DNA from: Anaerolineaceae bacterium UBA5365
Lineage (GTDB): Bacteria; Chloroflexota; Anaerolineae; Anaerolineales; Anaerolineaceae
Length of the DNA: 7,857 nucleotides
Assembly (NCBI GenBank): GCA_002407905.1
Contig: DHPL01000057.1
Coordinates: forward strand, 21,781-29,637
Direction: 5' to 3'
The notes under the pieces are model-generated. The model did no database searches. It was given only the letters and a program-made list of their open reading frames with translations, and was not told the origin of the DNA. Each line of letters begins with the position of its first letter. The stretch's first letter is position 1. Positions 1 through 6,492 of this stretch are shown piece by piece. Both the position numbers and the translations under genes were made by a program.

Positions 1-1623
1 CAGGGTGTCCTGGTCTGCCACCAGGCTCATCGCCTCCAGAAAAGCGCCCAGGCCGGTATCGTCGTACTCTGTGGTCACGCCGCGCAGTTCCAGAACGTTT
101 TCCCAGCGGTCCTGTCCTTCTTCGCTCTTATCCTGGATGTAGGCCTGATAGCCCAGGTCTTCCACCACGCGGTCGAAAAGGATGGAAACCGTGTTCTTGT
201 TGGCAGCCTCGCGCCAATCCGCCAGCAGCTTGCCAAAGAACCCCAGGCGGATGCCCTCCTTACCCAATTCCTCAGCCAGGCCATCGTCCCCGGCGTTCAG
301 ATGCAGAAGTACCTCGCCCATGCTCATCTCACGGGCACGCGCTACATTTTGCAGTTTCTCAACCGTTTTCTCGCCGATGCCCCGCGGGGGCAGGTTGATC
401 ACCCGGCGCAGGCTAACCTCATCCTTGGGGTTATAGATCAGGCGCAGAAAGCCGATCAAATCGCGCACCTCACGCCGGCCATAAAAGCGCTGCGCGCCAA
501 CCAGGCGGTAGGCGATTCCCTCGCGCCGGAAGGCCTCTTCCAGCAGGCGGCTCTGGGCATTGGTACGGTACATGATGGCGAAATCCGCCGGGTTCAGTTT
601 AGCCTTGCTGATGCCGGCCTGCACCGCCGCCGCCACGATCTCCGCTTCCTGTCGGTCGTCATCGGCCACCACCAGGCTGATTTTCTCCCCGGCTTTGGCT
701 TCGGTAAAGAGCTTCTTGCGCGTGCGGTTGGCATTCCGGTCAATCACCGCCATTGCCCCATCCAAAATAGTTTGGGTGGAGCGGTAGTTTTGTTCCAGCA
801 GGATCGTGCGCGCGTCCTTGAAATCGGCGGTAAAGCGCTGCAGGTTGCGGTAATCGGCACCCCGCCAGCGGTAGATGCTTTGGTCTTCATCCCCCACCAC
901 ATACAAATTGCGGTGCAAACTGGCCAGGTTTTTCAGGATGGCGTATTGGGCCAGGTTGGTGTCCTGAAATTCGTCCACCAGAATGTGCTCAAATTTGTGC
1001 CCGTAAGTATCGCGCACCACCGGGTAGTTTTCCAGGATGCCATGCGTGTACATAAGCATGTCGTCAAAGTCCATGGCGTTATTGCTCACCAGCATCTGCT
1101 GGTAACGCATGTAAAAGCGGCGCAGCTGTTCATCGCGGAAGTTTTTGACGGGGTAGTCTTCCGGCCCGATCAATTCGTTCTTGGCCGCGCTGATGGCGTC
1201 CAGCACCGAAGCCGGGCGGTAAAGCTTCTCGTCCAGGTTGGCCTCTTTGACGATCTGCTTCATTAAGTTTTCCTGGTCGTCGGCATCGAAGATCACAAAG
1301 TTCGAATCCACCGGCAGCAGGTCGGCCTCGCGGCGCAGGATCCGCCCGCAAAGGCCATGAAATGTGCCCAGCCAGATGCCCGAGGCCTGGGGCCCGAGCA
1401 GTTTCTCCACGCGCGCGCCCATCTCCTTGGCGGCCTTGTTGGTGAAGGTGACCGCCATGATATGGTAGGCTGGCACATTCATCGCCCCAATCAGGTAGGC
1501 AATGCGGTAGGTAAGCACCCGGGTCTTGCCGGAACCCGGCCCAGCCAAAACCAGGGTGGGGCCTGCCGGTGCGGCTACAGCCGCTTGCTGTTGGGGGTTG
1601 AGCAAATCGAGGAAGTCTTCCAT
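1..1623 (-). CDS. uvrD: UvrD/PcrA/Rep-family 3'-5' DNA helicase (C-terminus beyond window)
   Basis: ATP-dependent superfamily 1A helicase that unwinds DNA during nucleotide excision and mismatch repair and clears protein or recombination intermediates from DNA in the cytoplasm. The frame is open from the ATG at 1621-1623 to the window edge, giving 541 residues of a protein usually 700-750 long. Visible motifs in order: Q-motif region LNPQQQAAV (8-16), Walker A GPGSGKT (28-34), Ia AVTFTNKAA (57-65), Ib TFHG (87-90, usually TFHS), II DEFQD (217-221), III GDEDQSIYRWRGAD (244-257), QNYRS (278-282), YRTNAQSR (352-359), and the RGIGEKT segment (414-420). Motifs V and VI, with the second half of domain 2A, fall outside the window, so completeness cannot be judged. 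The start is supported because LNPQQ sits where the family begins and no ATG lies in frame in the roughly 60 bases before it. It is separated from chrA by 106 bases and probably has its own promoter. UvrD and PcrA cannot be told apart from this part alone. Confidence 0.95.
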   Translation of the reverse strand, partial: MEDFLDLLNPQQQAAVAAPAGPTLVLAGPGSGKTRVLTYRIAYLIGAMNVPAYHIMAVTFTNKAAKEMGARVEKLLGPQASGIWLGTFHGLCGRILRREADLLPVDSNFVIFDADDQENLMKQIVKEANLDEKLYRPASVLDAISAAKNELIGPEDYPVKNFRDEQLRRFYMRYQQMLVSNNAMDFDDMLMYTHGILENYPVVRDTYGHKFEHILVDEFQDTNLAQYAILKNLASLHRNLYVVGDEDQSIYRWRGADYRNLQRFTADFKDARTILLEQNYRSTQTILDGAMAVIDRNANRTRKKLFTEAKAGEKISLVVADDDRQEAEIVAAAVQAGISKAKLNPADFAIMYRTNAQSRLLEEAFRREGIAYRLVGAQRFYGRREVRDLIGFLRLIYNPKDEVSLRRVINLPPRGIGEKTVEKLQNVARAREMSMGEVLLHLNAGDDGLAEELGKEGIRLGFFGKLLADWREAANKNTVSILFDRVVEDLGYQAYIQDKSEEGQDRWENVLELRGVTTEYDDTGLGAFLEAMSLVADQDTL

Positions 1624-1632
1624 GGGATGGCA

Positions 1633-1638
1633 ATTGTA
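1633..1638 (-). promoter_or_regulatory. Candidate -10 box for the helicase gene, leaderless layout
   Basis: On the minus strand the hexamer TACAAT (5 of 6 matches to TATAAT) ends 9 bases before the helicase ATG. A start of transcription at the usual 6-8 bases downstream would fall at or within two or three bases of the ATG, leaving no room for a Shine-Dalgarno sequence, and none is seen. There is no recognisable TTGACA-like -35 box at 16-18 bases spacing. Read as a leaderless promoter by analogy with the chrA promoter in this window; this is inference. Confidence 0.45.
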
Positions 1639-1729
1639 CCGCAGCGCCTCGCCCGGGCCTGGTTTAGGCGGATAGGGATGGCGATATTTTAAGGAAACTT
1701 TGGGGTTCCGCTGCTGCCGCCCCGCAGGC

Positions 1730-2977
1730 TCAGAGCGCGATGCGCAGGAAACCCAGAGCGATACCGCTCAGCACCAGCACATAGGGCGGCAGGTCCAGCT
1801 TGAAGAGCACCAGCAGTCCCCCTACCAAAAGCAGTGCTGTCCAAACGTCCGTCAAGGCGTTTTGCGCCAGCACAATGACCACAAAGAGGATCAGGGCCAC
1901 CACCCCGGCATTCACGCCCTTCAGAAAGGCCTTGGCCACGATCGAATCGCGCATCCTTTTCAGCAGCGGCGCGGTGATCATCACGATGATGAAGGAAGGC
2001 AGGAAAACACCCACCATGGCCCAAAAGCCGCCCCAGAAGCCCCCCACCAAATAGCCCACAAAACTGCTGGCGGAGGTGACCGGCCCCGGCGTGATCTGGC
2101 CTACGGCAATGGCATCGGTCAGCTGCTGCATGGTCAGCCAGCCAAAGCGCTGGGTCACATCCTTTTCGATCAGGGCAAAGAGCACCATCGCCGAGCCAAA
2201 CATCACCGAGCCCGTCTTGAAAAAGTAGAGGAAGATGCGCACATACAGGTTATCCAGCAGGCTGCCGGCCTGACTGAAAACCGGACCCAGAAAGCCCAGC
2301 GGGGTCAGGCTTAGCAAAGCTGCCGGCGGCGCGCTGCGCGGAAGGCGGTCCAGGCTGTGATGCAATACGATGCCCAAAACCCCACACAGGGGCAGGATGA
2401 TGCCCTCGTTCCAGTTGAGCAGCTTCATCAGGATGGCGGCGCCAAAGATGGCAAACTGCTTCCAGCCCTTAAAACTGGATTTGCTGATCCGCCAGGTGGT
2501 ATCCACCACGATGGCCAGCACCAGGGGGTTGAGGATGTAAAAAAGCTCGCCCACCTGGGGCAGCGCGCCAAAGCGCACGTAGAGGGCAGCCATGATCACC
2601 GCCGTGATGAACGCGGGCGTGATGAAGGCCAGCCCCCCCAGGATGAGCCCGGGGTAACCGTTGGTGAGGTAGCCCACGTGGTAACACAGCTCCGAGGCGT
2701 TCGGCCCAGGCACCAGGTTGGCAGCTGAAAGCAGGTCCAGCAGCGTTTCCTGGCTGATCCACTTGTGGCGCTTCACAAACTCGTTCTCCATCATGGCGAT
2801 GTGCGCCGTAGGCGCGCCAAAGGAGATCGCCCCGATCTTCAGGCAGGTGAGCACGTAGGTCCATAACCGGGGGTAGCGGCTGGGGTCTTCAGCTTGGTCG
2901 TCCTGGGGCAGGGGCGGCTGAACGCCCGCCTCCTGGGGCATATAGGGCTGTGTTTCGGGGATCTTTTCAGCACACAT
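1730..2977 (-). CDS. chrA: Chromate transporter, long-chain two-domain CHR family
   Basis: Inner-membrane protein of the chromate ion transporter (CHR) family; characterised members export chromate and so give chromate resistance, although the true substrate of many chromosomal copies is untested. The 415 residues hold two homologous halves. The first (about 38-210) has ISFGAPTAHIAMM (51-63), a conserved W73 and ANLVPGPN (86-93). The second (about 244-415) has the matching FGSAM (260-264), W280 and GQITPGPV (293-300). Each half continues into several hydrophobic helices, for example 111-132 and 324-344. This is the duplicated LCHR layout and normal family length. The first 37 residues are hydrophilic, rich in Pro, Gln and acidic residues, and precede the first helix. 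The ATG at 2975-2977 was chosen because a TATAAT box sits immediately before it; an internal Met13 (codon 2939-2941) has no ribosome site. It stands apart from holA by 80 bases and from the helicase by 106, so it is probably a separate transcript. No chrB or other metal-resistance gene is next to it. Confidence 0.93.
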   Translation of the reverse strand: MCAEKIPETQPYMPQEAGVQPPLPQDDQAEDPSRYPRLWTYVLTCLKIGAISFGAPTAHIAMMENEFVKRHKWISQETLLDLLSAANLVPGPNASELCYHVGYLTNGYPGLILGGLAFITPAFITAVIMAALYVRFGALPQVGELFYILNPLVLAIVVDTTWRISKSSFKGWKQFAIFGAAILMKLLNWNEGIILPLCGVLGIVLHHSLDRLPRSAPPAALLSLTPLGFLGPVFSQAGSLLDNLYVRIFLYFFKTGSVMFGSAMVLFALIEKDVTQRFGWLTMQQLTDAIAVGQITPGPVTSASSFVGYLVGGFWGGFWAMVGVFLPSFIIVMITAPLLKRMRDSIVAKAFLKGVNAGVVALILFVVIVLAQNALTDVWTALLLVGGLLVLFKLDLPPYVLVLSGIALGFLRIAL

Positions 2978-2984
2978 CAGCCCG

Positions 2985-2990
2985 ATTATA
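2985..2990 (-). promoter_or_regulatory. -10 box TATAAT for chrA, leaderless layout
   Basis: On the minus strand a perfect TATAAT consensus ends 7 bases before the chrA ATG, which places the expected transcription start at or next to the A of the start codon. No Shine-Dalgarno sequence lies between. The sequence 16-18 bases further upstream (about 3007-3014) does not resemble TTGACA, and there is no TG extension. The position in the only gap between holA and chrA supports a real promoter and fixes the chrA start. Confidence 0.65.
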
Positions 2991-3057
2991 GCCTTAGAAA
3001 GCCCATTTGGCTGGCGGAGGGTGTTCCGGTTATTGATTCCGGGCAGCTTGGCTGGGT

Positions 3058-4062
3058 TTAGGCGGTCAGTTGGGCGATGAGCAGTTCATAGGCCAGATCA
3101 CCGGGCATGCCGCCGGTTTTCATCCCCTCGTCAATGCTCAACAGGCGCTGAAAAATGCCCAGCAGCTGGTCCATGGTAAAACGGCGCGCCTGATTGGCCA
3201 GCTTTTGGGCCACAAAGTTCAAAACGCGCAATTCCTTCTCGATCTCGGCAGGTTTGCCGCCCTCATCCAAAATCTCGCGCGCTTGGATCAAGAGCCTGAA
3301 CTGGCGCTGGATCATCGCCGCAAGTTCCACGATTTCGCTTTCCTGGGCCAGGAGACGGAACTCGCTCATGGCCTTGGTGGGGTTGCGCTCCCCCAGGGCA
3401 TCGGTAAAATCGAAGATCTTGCCTTCCTTATCCTGTGCCGTCAGCAAGGCCACATCCTCAGGGCTCACCGGGCGGCTTGGGCCGGCGTAAGTGAGCAGTT
3501 TGTCCAGCTCGTGGCCGGCCCGCAGGGTGTTGTTGCCTACATACGTGGCCAGCAGGCGCGCGGCCGGCGGGGTGATGGCCCCTTGCTGGGCCTTGGCTTC
3601 CTTGATGATCCAGGCGGGCATTTCGTCATCGGCCGGCAGGCTGCATTCGATCAGCGTGGCCTGGTTGGGGTGTTCCTTCTGCCAGTCCAAGAGCCAGCTG
3701 TACTGGCGCAGGTTCTCCCAGCCGCGCTCGCCGCGCCGGCGCAGGGGTTCATCCTCGATGATGAAAAGCAGCAGGGTGCTTTCCGGCATTTCTTCCAGCA
3801 GAGCCAGAACTTTGGGGCGCTCTTCCTTTTTTGGGCGGTTGAGGAATGCCCGCGCGCGTTCCAGGATCACCAGGCGCCTCTCCGTCAGAAAGGGGATGGC
3901 CATGATCGCGCTGGCCAGCTCGTCCTGCTTGCAGCTCTCGCCGTCCAGGGTGGCGGTGTTCAGGTCGGCCATGCTTTCATCGCCCAGGCCGGCCTTGGCG
4001 CGGGCGATCAGTTCCTTGATCCGGGCGCGGTCATCCCCCCGCAGGATGCTGATTTTGCTCAT
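3058..4062 (-). CDS. holA: DNA polymerase III delta subunit (clamp-loader wrench)
   Basis: Delta subunit of the replicative clamp loader, which opens the beta sliding clamp and loads it on primed DNA together with the gamma/tau and delta' subunits. At 334 residues it has the usual HolA length. Features matching the family: an N-terminal domain starting SISILRGDD-like (I4-D11), the AIPFLTERRLVIL stretch (55-67) whose P57-F58 lies where E. coli delta carries its clamp-opening L73-F74, then a middle segment with ITPPAARLL and YVGNNTLRAGHELDKLLTY, a DKEGKIFDFTDAL segment, and a C-terminal helical collar domain with repeated AxxLANQARRF-like helices. As expected for delta, no Walker A motif is present. 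The ATG at 4060-4062 overlaps the def stop in ATGA, and GGAG (plus-strand 4068-4071) lies 5 bases before it, so translation is probably coupled to def. It is the last gene of the clpC-radA block; chrA follows after 80 bases with its own promoter. Confidence 0.9.
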   Translation of the reverse strand: MSKISILRGDDRARIKELIARAKAGLGDESMADLNTATLDGESCKQDELASAIMAIPFLTERRLVILERARAFLNRPKKEERPKVLALLEEMPESTLLLFIIEDEPLRRRGERGWENLRQYSWLLDWQKEHPNQATLIECSLPADDEMPAWIIKEAKAQQGAITPPAARLLATYVGNNTLRAGHELDKLLTYAGPSRPVSPEDVALLTAQDKEGKIFDFTDALGERNPTKAMSEFRLLAQESEIVELAAMIQRQFRLLIQAREILDEGGKPAEIEKELRVLNFVAQKLANQARRFTMDQLLGIFQRLLSIDEGMKTGGMPGDLAYELLIAQLTA

Positions 4063-4550
4063 CTGCGCTCCGGTTTAAGCATCGTAAAACTCATCTCATC
4101 GATGGCGCGCATGGTCATCAGAATGCCATCCAGGTGGTCGTACTCATGCTGCAGCAGTTCGCTCAGGTCGCCTTCCAGTTCCAGGCGCTGTTCCAGCCAG
4201 CGCTCGTCGCGGTAATTGAGTACCGCGCGCTTAAAGCGCTCCACTTTCACCCATAGCCCGGGCAGGCTCATGCAGTCATCCCATACCTGCATCCGCTCCG
4301 CGCTGGGAAAGCTGAGCCGGGGGTTGATGATCACGGTGGGGCGGTCGATATGCATATAGATCAGGCGCTTGTTTACCCCTATCTGCGGCGCGGCGATTGC
4401 CCTGCCGGCACCCGTACGGGCCCGAAAGGCCATCAGCGTATCGTGCAGGTCCTGGATCACCGGCCCAAGCGCGGCCAATTCGCTTTCCCGCAGAGGCTCC
4501 GCCTGCGCGTAAAGCCGCTGATCCCCCAGTAAAAGTATCTCCCGCTCCAC
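4059..4550 (-). CDS. def: Peptide deformylase, divergent motif type
   Basis: Metalloenzyme that removes the formyl group from the N-terminal Met of nascent proteins. The 163 residues carry all three deformylase motifs: motif 1 as GRAIAAPQIG (49-58, with Q56), motif 2 as WDDCMSLPG (90-98, metal ligand C93), and motif 3 as LLQHEYDHLDG (132-142, ligands H135 and H139, catalytic E136). The ligands and catalytic residues are intact, but motif 1 lacks the usual second Gly (GxGxAAPQ) and motif 2 reads DDCMS instead of EGCLS. I infer an active but divergent deformylase. The start codon is GTG at 4548-4550, 3 bases after the stop of the upstream gene; AGG (plus-strand 4557-4559) lies 6 bases before it. 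This GTG starts directly before the MEREILLLGDQRL segment that matches the family N-terminus. The gene ends in a 4-base overlap with holA. No fmt gene, the usual partner of def, is adjacent. Confidence 0.85.
   Translation of the reverse strand: MEREILLLGDQRLYAQAEPLRESELAALGPVIQDLHDTLMAFRARTGAGRAIAAPQIGVNKRLIYMHIDRPTVIINPRLSFPSAERMQVWDDCMSLPGLWVKVERFKRAVLNYRDERWLEQRLELEGDLSELLQHEYDHLDGILMTMRAIDEMSFTMLKPERR
4068..4071 (-). promoter_or_regulatory. Shine-Dalgarno site of holA
   Basis: GGAG on the minus strand, 5 bases before the holA ATG and inside the 3' end of def. Together with the ATGA overlap it supports the chosen start and coupled translation of the two genes. Confidence 0.6.
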
Positions 4551-4553
4551 GCC

Positions 4554-5066
4554 TTACCTGCCGGTGCTGATCACGTGCACAAAGCCATTGCCGGTCTTGC
4601 GGCTTTCAACCATGCGCACCTGCTGATGGCCCAGGTTGGGTTCCACGGTAAACACGCGCTGCATTTTGGGCCCAATGGGCCGGGAGAGGATGAAGAGGGG
4701 TACAGCCACCAGGACGCCCATGAGGTAATGGAACCACTGCGGCGTGCGCTTGCCGGCCAGGCCAAAAATCACCATAAAAGCCGCCGCCCCGGCAATGCCG
4801 GAACTGGACACCAGGTTCGTGCCGCAGTTGGGGTGCACAGCCAGGTCCTTCTCCCCGGCCTGCAGGCGGCGCTGGGCTTCCAGTACCGCATCGGTCACCA
4901 CCTCAGTGGGCAAGTCGCCAATCAGCGTAAAGCCCAATGGCCCGCTAATGCCGGCCATGCGCAGGTCGTTATAGCGCCGGGAAAGCACCTGCATGGTGGC
5001 GTGCTCCAAGGCATGGTTGCGCCGCGTGGCGCCATAAAAAGGGATTAGGTTCAAAATCGAGCCCAT
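4554..5066 (-). CDS. DUF6391-like small membrane protein with HxxEH motif
   Basis: Function unknown. The 170-residue product begins with an amphipathic segment and an invariant-looking RNHALEHATM stretch (16-25), which contains HxxEH (H18, E21, H22). A soluble part follows with GFTLIGDLPTE (45-55) and an A-V-HPNCGTNLV stretch (76-86, H78 and C81). Two hydrophobic segments come next (about 88-105 and 112-128), then a C-terminal tail (129-170) expected in the cytoplasm or at the membrane face. From memory this pattern, HALEHAT followed by HPNCGTN and a transmembrane hairpin, belongs to DUF6391 proteins of Cyanobacteria and Chloroflexota. The ATG at 5064-5066 is one base after the radA stop and has AAAGG (plus-strand 5075-5079) 8 bases before it. 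An upstream in-frame start at 5123 would add 19 Arg/Lys-rich residues read out of frame inside radA, and is unlikely. The HxxEH plus His/Cys set could bind a metal, but this is a hypothesis. Confidence 0.85.
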   Translation of the reverse strand: MGSILNLIPFYGATRRNHALEHATMQVLSRRYNDLRMAGISGPLGFTLIGDLPTEVVTDAVLEAQRRLQAGEKDLAVHPNCGTNLVSSSGIAGAAAFMVIFGLAGKRTPQWFHYLMGVLVAVPLFILSRPIGPKMQRVFTVEPNLGHQQVRMVESRKTGNGFVHVISTGR

Positions 5067-5067
5067 C

Positions 5068-6492
5068 TCACTTGCCTTTCTTCTCAGGTTCGGCTTCCAG
5101 CAAGGCCGCCGCGATGGCCTCACGCAGGCCGCGCGCCTCGATCACCTCAATACCCGCCGGCCAGGGCTCGCCCTTGCGCACACGCTGAGGGATCACCGCG
5201 CGTTTAAAGCCCAGCTTGGCAGCTTCCTTCAGCCGGGCCTGCATCTGGCCCACCATGCGCAGTTCGCCGGAAAGCCCCACTTCACCAATCAACACCGTAT
5301 CGGCCCGCACGGGCTGGTCCTTGTACGAAGAAGCCAGGGCCAATGCCACAGCCAGGTCTGCGGCCGGCTCATCGATGCGCATGCCCCCCACCACGTTGAT
5401 AAACACGTCCTGCTCGCCCAGTTTCACGCTGCTGCGCCTGGAAAGTACCGCTGCGATCAGAAGCAGGCGGTTGAAGTCGATGCCGTTGGAGGTGCGCCGC
5501 GGGTTGCCAAAATGCGTGGGCGTGGTCAGCCCTTGCACCTCAACCAGAAGGGGGCGGGTGCCTTCCATGGTTACCGCGATGGCGGAGCCGGGGGCGTTCA
5601 CCATGCGCTCGGCCAAAAAGACCTCGCTGGGGTTGCTCACCTCCACCATGCCCTTTTCCTGCATTTCAAAAACGCCCACTTCGCTGGTAGCGCCGTAGCG
5701 GTTCTTTACGCTGCGCAGCAGGCGGTAACTTTGGAATTGCTCGCCTTCCAGGTAGAGCACGGTATCTACAATATGCTCCAGTACCCGCGGGCCGGCAATG
5801 GTCCCTTCTTTGGTCACATGCCCAATCACGAACACTGTGATCCCACTGCTCTTGGCCAGCTCGCGCAGCCGGGCGGCGCTCTCGCGCACCTGGCTCACGG
5901 ATCCGGCAGCGCTTTCCATCTCCGGCATGGTCATGGTTTGGATCGAATCGATAATCACCAGGCTGGGCTTCAGCGCCCCAATCTGGTTGAAAATCGCCCC
6001 CAGGTTGGTTTCGGTCAGCAGGTACAACTGGTCCGGCAGGCTTGCCTTTTTATCCCCCGCGCCAGCTACCAGGCGGTTGGCGCGCATTTTGATCTGCTGT
6101 TCAGATTCCTCGCCGCTCACATAGAGCACCAGGCTCTTTTGGGCCAGCAGCATCGCCATCTGCAGGGTAAGGGTGCTTTTGCCGATACCTGGGTCGCCGC
6201 CGATGAGCACAATGGACCCCGGCACAATCCCGCCGCCTAAAACGCGGGCAAACTCCTCCATGGCAAGGGGAATGCGTTCTTCGCGGGTGCCTTCAATTTG
6301 TGAAAGCGGCTTGGCTACCGCGGCAGAAGAAAGCCCGGGCAGCGGCCTAGCCGCCCGGGCAGTATTACTCTCTTGTTCAACTACCTCTTCCACCATACTA
6401 TCCCAGGCACCGCAGCTGGGGCAGCGGCCAAAGCGGCCGCTGGAAACCTTACCGCACTGTGCGCAAACATAGCGGGTGTAGAGTTTAGGCAT
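5068..6492 (-). CDS. radA: DNA repair protein RadA (Sms), branch-migration ATPase
   Basis: RecA-related hexameric ATPase that drives branch migration of recombination intermediates and helps RecA in homologous recombination and repair. At 474 residues it is full length for RadA/Sms. Domain order: C4 zinc finger CxxC...CxxC at C10, C13, C24 and C27; RecA-like ATPase with Walker A GDPGIGKST (99-107) and Walker B LVIIDSIQT (178-186); the RadA signature KNRYG (263-267, Tyr where KNRFG is usual); then a C-terminal Lon-protease-like domain (about 285-460) with the GGMRIDEPAADLAVALALASS and GEVGLSGELR stretches. The Lon-like domain is non-proteolytic in RadA. The ATG at 6490-6492 follows GGAGG by 4 bases and overlaps the clpC stop by one base (TGATG). 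The one-base gap to the next gene and this overlap place radA in the middle of an operon with clpC. Confidence 0.97.
   Translation of the reverse strand: MPKLYTRYVCAQCGKVSSGRFGRCPSCGAWDSMVEEVVEQESNTARAARPLPGLSSAAVAKPLSQIEGTREERIPLAMEEFARVLGGGIVPGSIVLIGGDPGIGKSTLTLQMAMLLAQKSLVLYVSGEESEQQIKMRANRLVAGAGDKKASLPDQLYLLTETNLGAIFNQIGALKPSLVIIDSIQTMTMPEMESAAGSVSQVRESAARLRELAKSSGITVFVIGHVTKEGTIAGPRVLEHIVDTVLYLEGEQFQSYRLLRSVKNRYGATSEVGVFEMQEKGMVEVSNPSEVFLAERMVNAPGSAIAVTMEGTRPLLVEVQGLTTPTHFGNPRRTSNGIDFNRLLLIAAVLSRRSSVKLGEQDVFINVVGGMRIDEPAADLAVALALASSYKDQPVRADTVLIGEVGLSGELRMVGQMQARLKEAAKLGFKRAVIPQRVRKGEPWPAGIEVIEARGLREAIAAALLEAEPEKKGK
5075..5079 (-). promoter_or_regulatory. Shine-Dalgarno site of the DUF6391-like gene
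   Basis: AAAGG on the minus strand, 8 bases before the ATG at 5066 and within the last codons of radA. It decides for the 5066 start over the in-frame start at 5123. Confidence 0.55.

Noticed and set aside
301..1266. Long plus-strand open frame (321 codons) opposite the helicase gene
   Set aside because: It is antisense to a continuous helicase frame with all motifs in order. Its His/Gln/Val-rich product resembles no family and reflects codon bias of the GC-rich opposite strand.
1130..1633. Second minus-strand open frame (167 codons) inside the helicase region
   Set aside because: It is a frame-shifted reading of the helicase N-terminus. The true frame is open throughout and carries Walker A to motif III without interruption.
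1689..1710. Imperfect hairpin after chrA (GGAAC...GTTTCC on the minus strand, followed by TTAAAATAT)
   Set aside because: The stem is 4-5 base pairs with a bulge and there is no proper T tract. It could be a weak terminator but cannot be supported.
2992..3012. Possible terminator hairpin between holA and chrA (AGCC, 5-base loop, GGCT, then TTTCT on the minus strand)
   Set aside because: The stem is only 4 base pairs and the T run is broken after three bases, so I do not call it an intrinsic terminator.
3024..3043. CCGG-ttattgatt-CCGG inverted repeat in the holA-chrA gap
   Set aside because: The arms are only 4 bases and do not extend on either side, so this is expected by chance; it is not convincing as an operator.
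3070..4215. Plus-strand open frame (381 codons) opposite holA and def
   Set aside because: It runs antisense across two well-supported genes and their ATGA junction, and the product shows no domain or plausible composition.
5067..5123. Upstream start for the DUF6391-like gene adding 19 residues
   Set aside because: The added residues are Arg/Lys-rich, overlap the radA coding end and do not fit a family N-terminus; a ribosome site lies correctly before the ATG at 5066.
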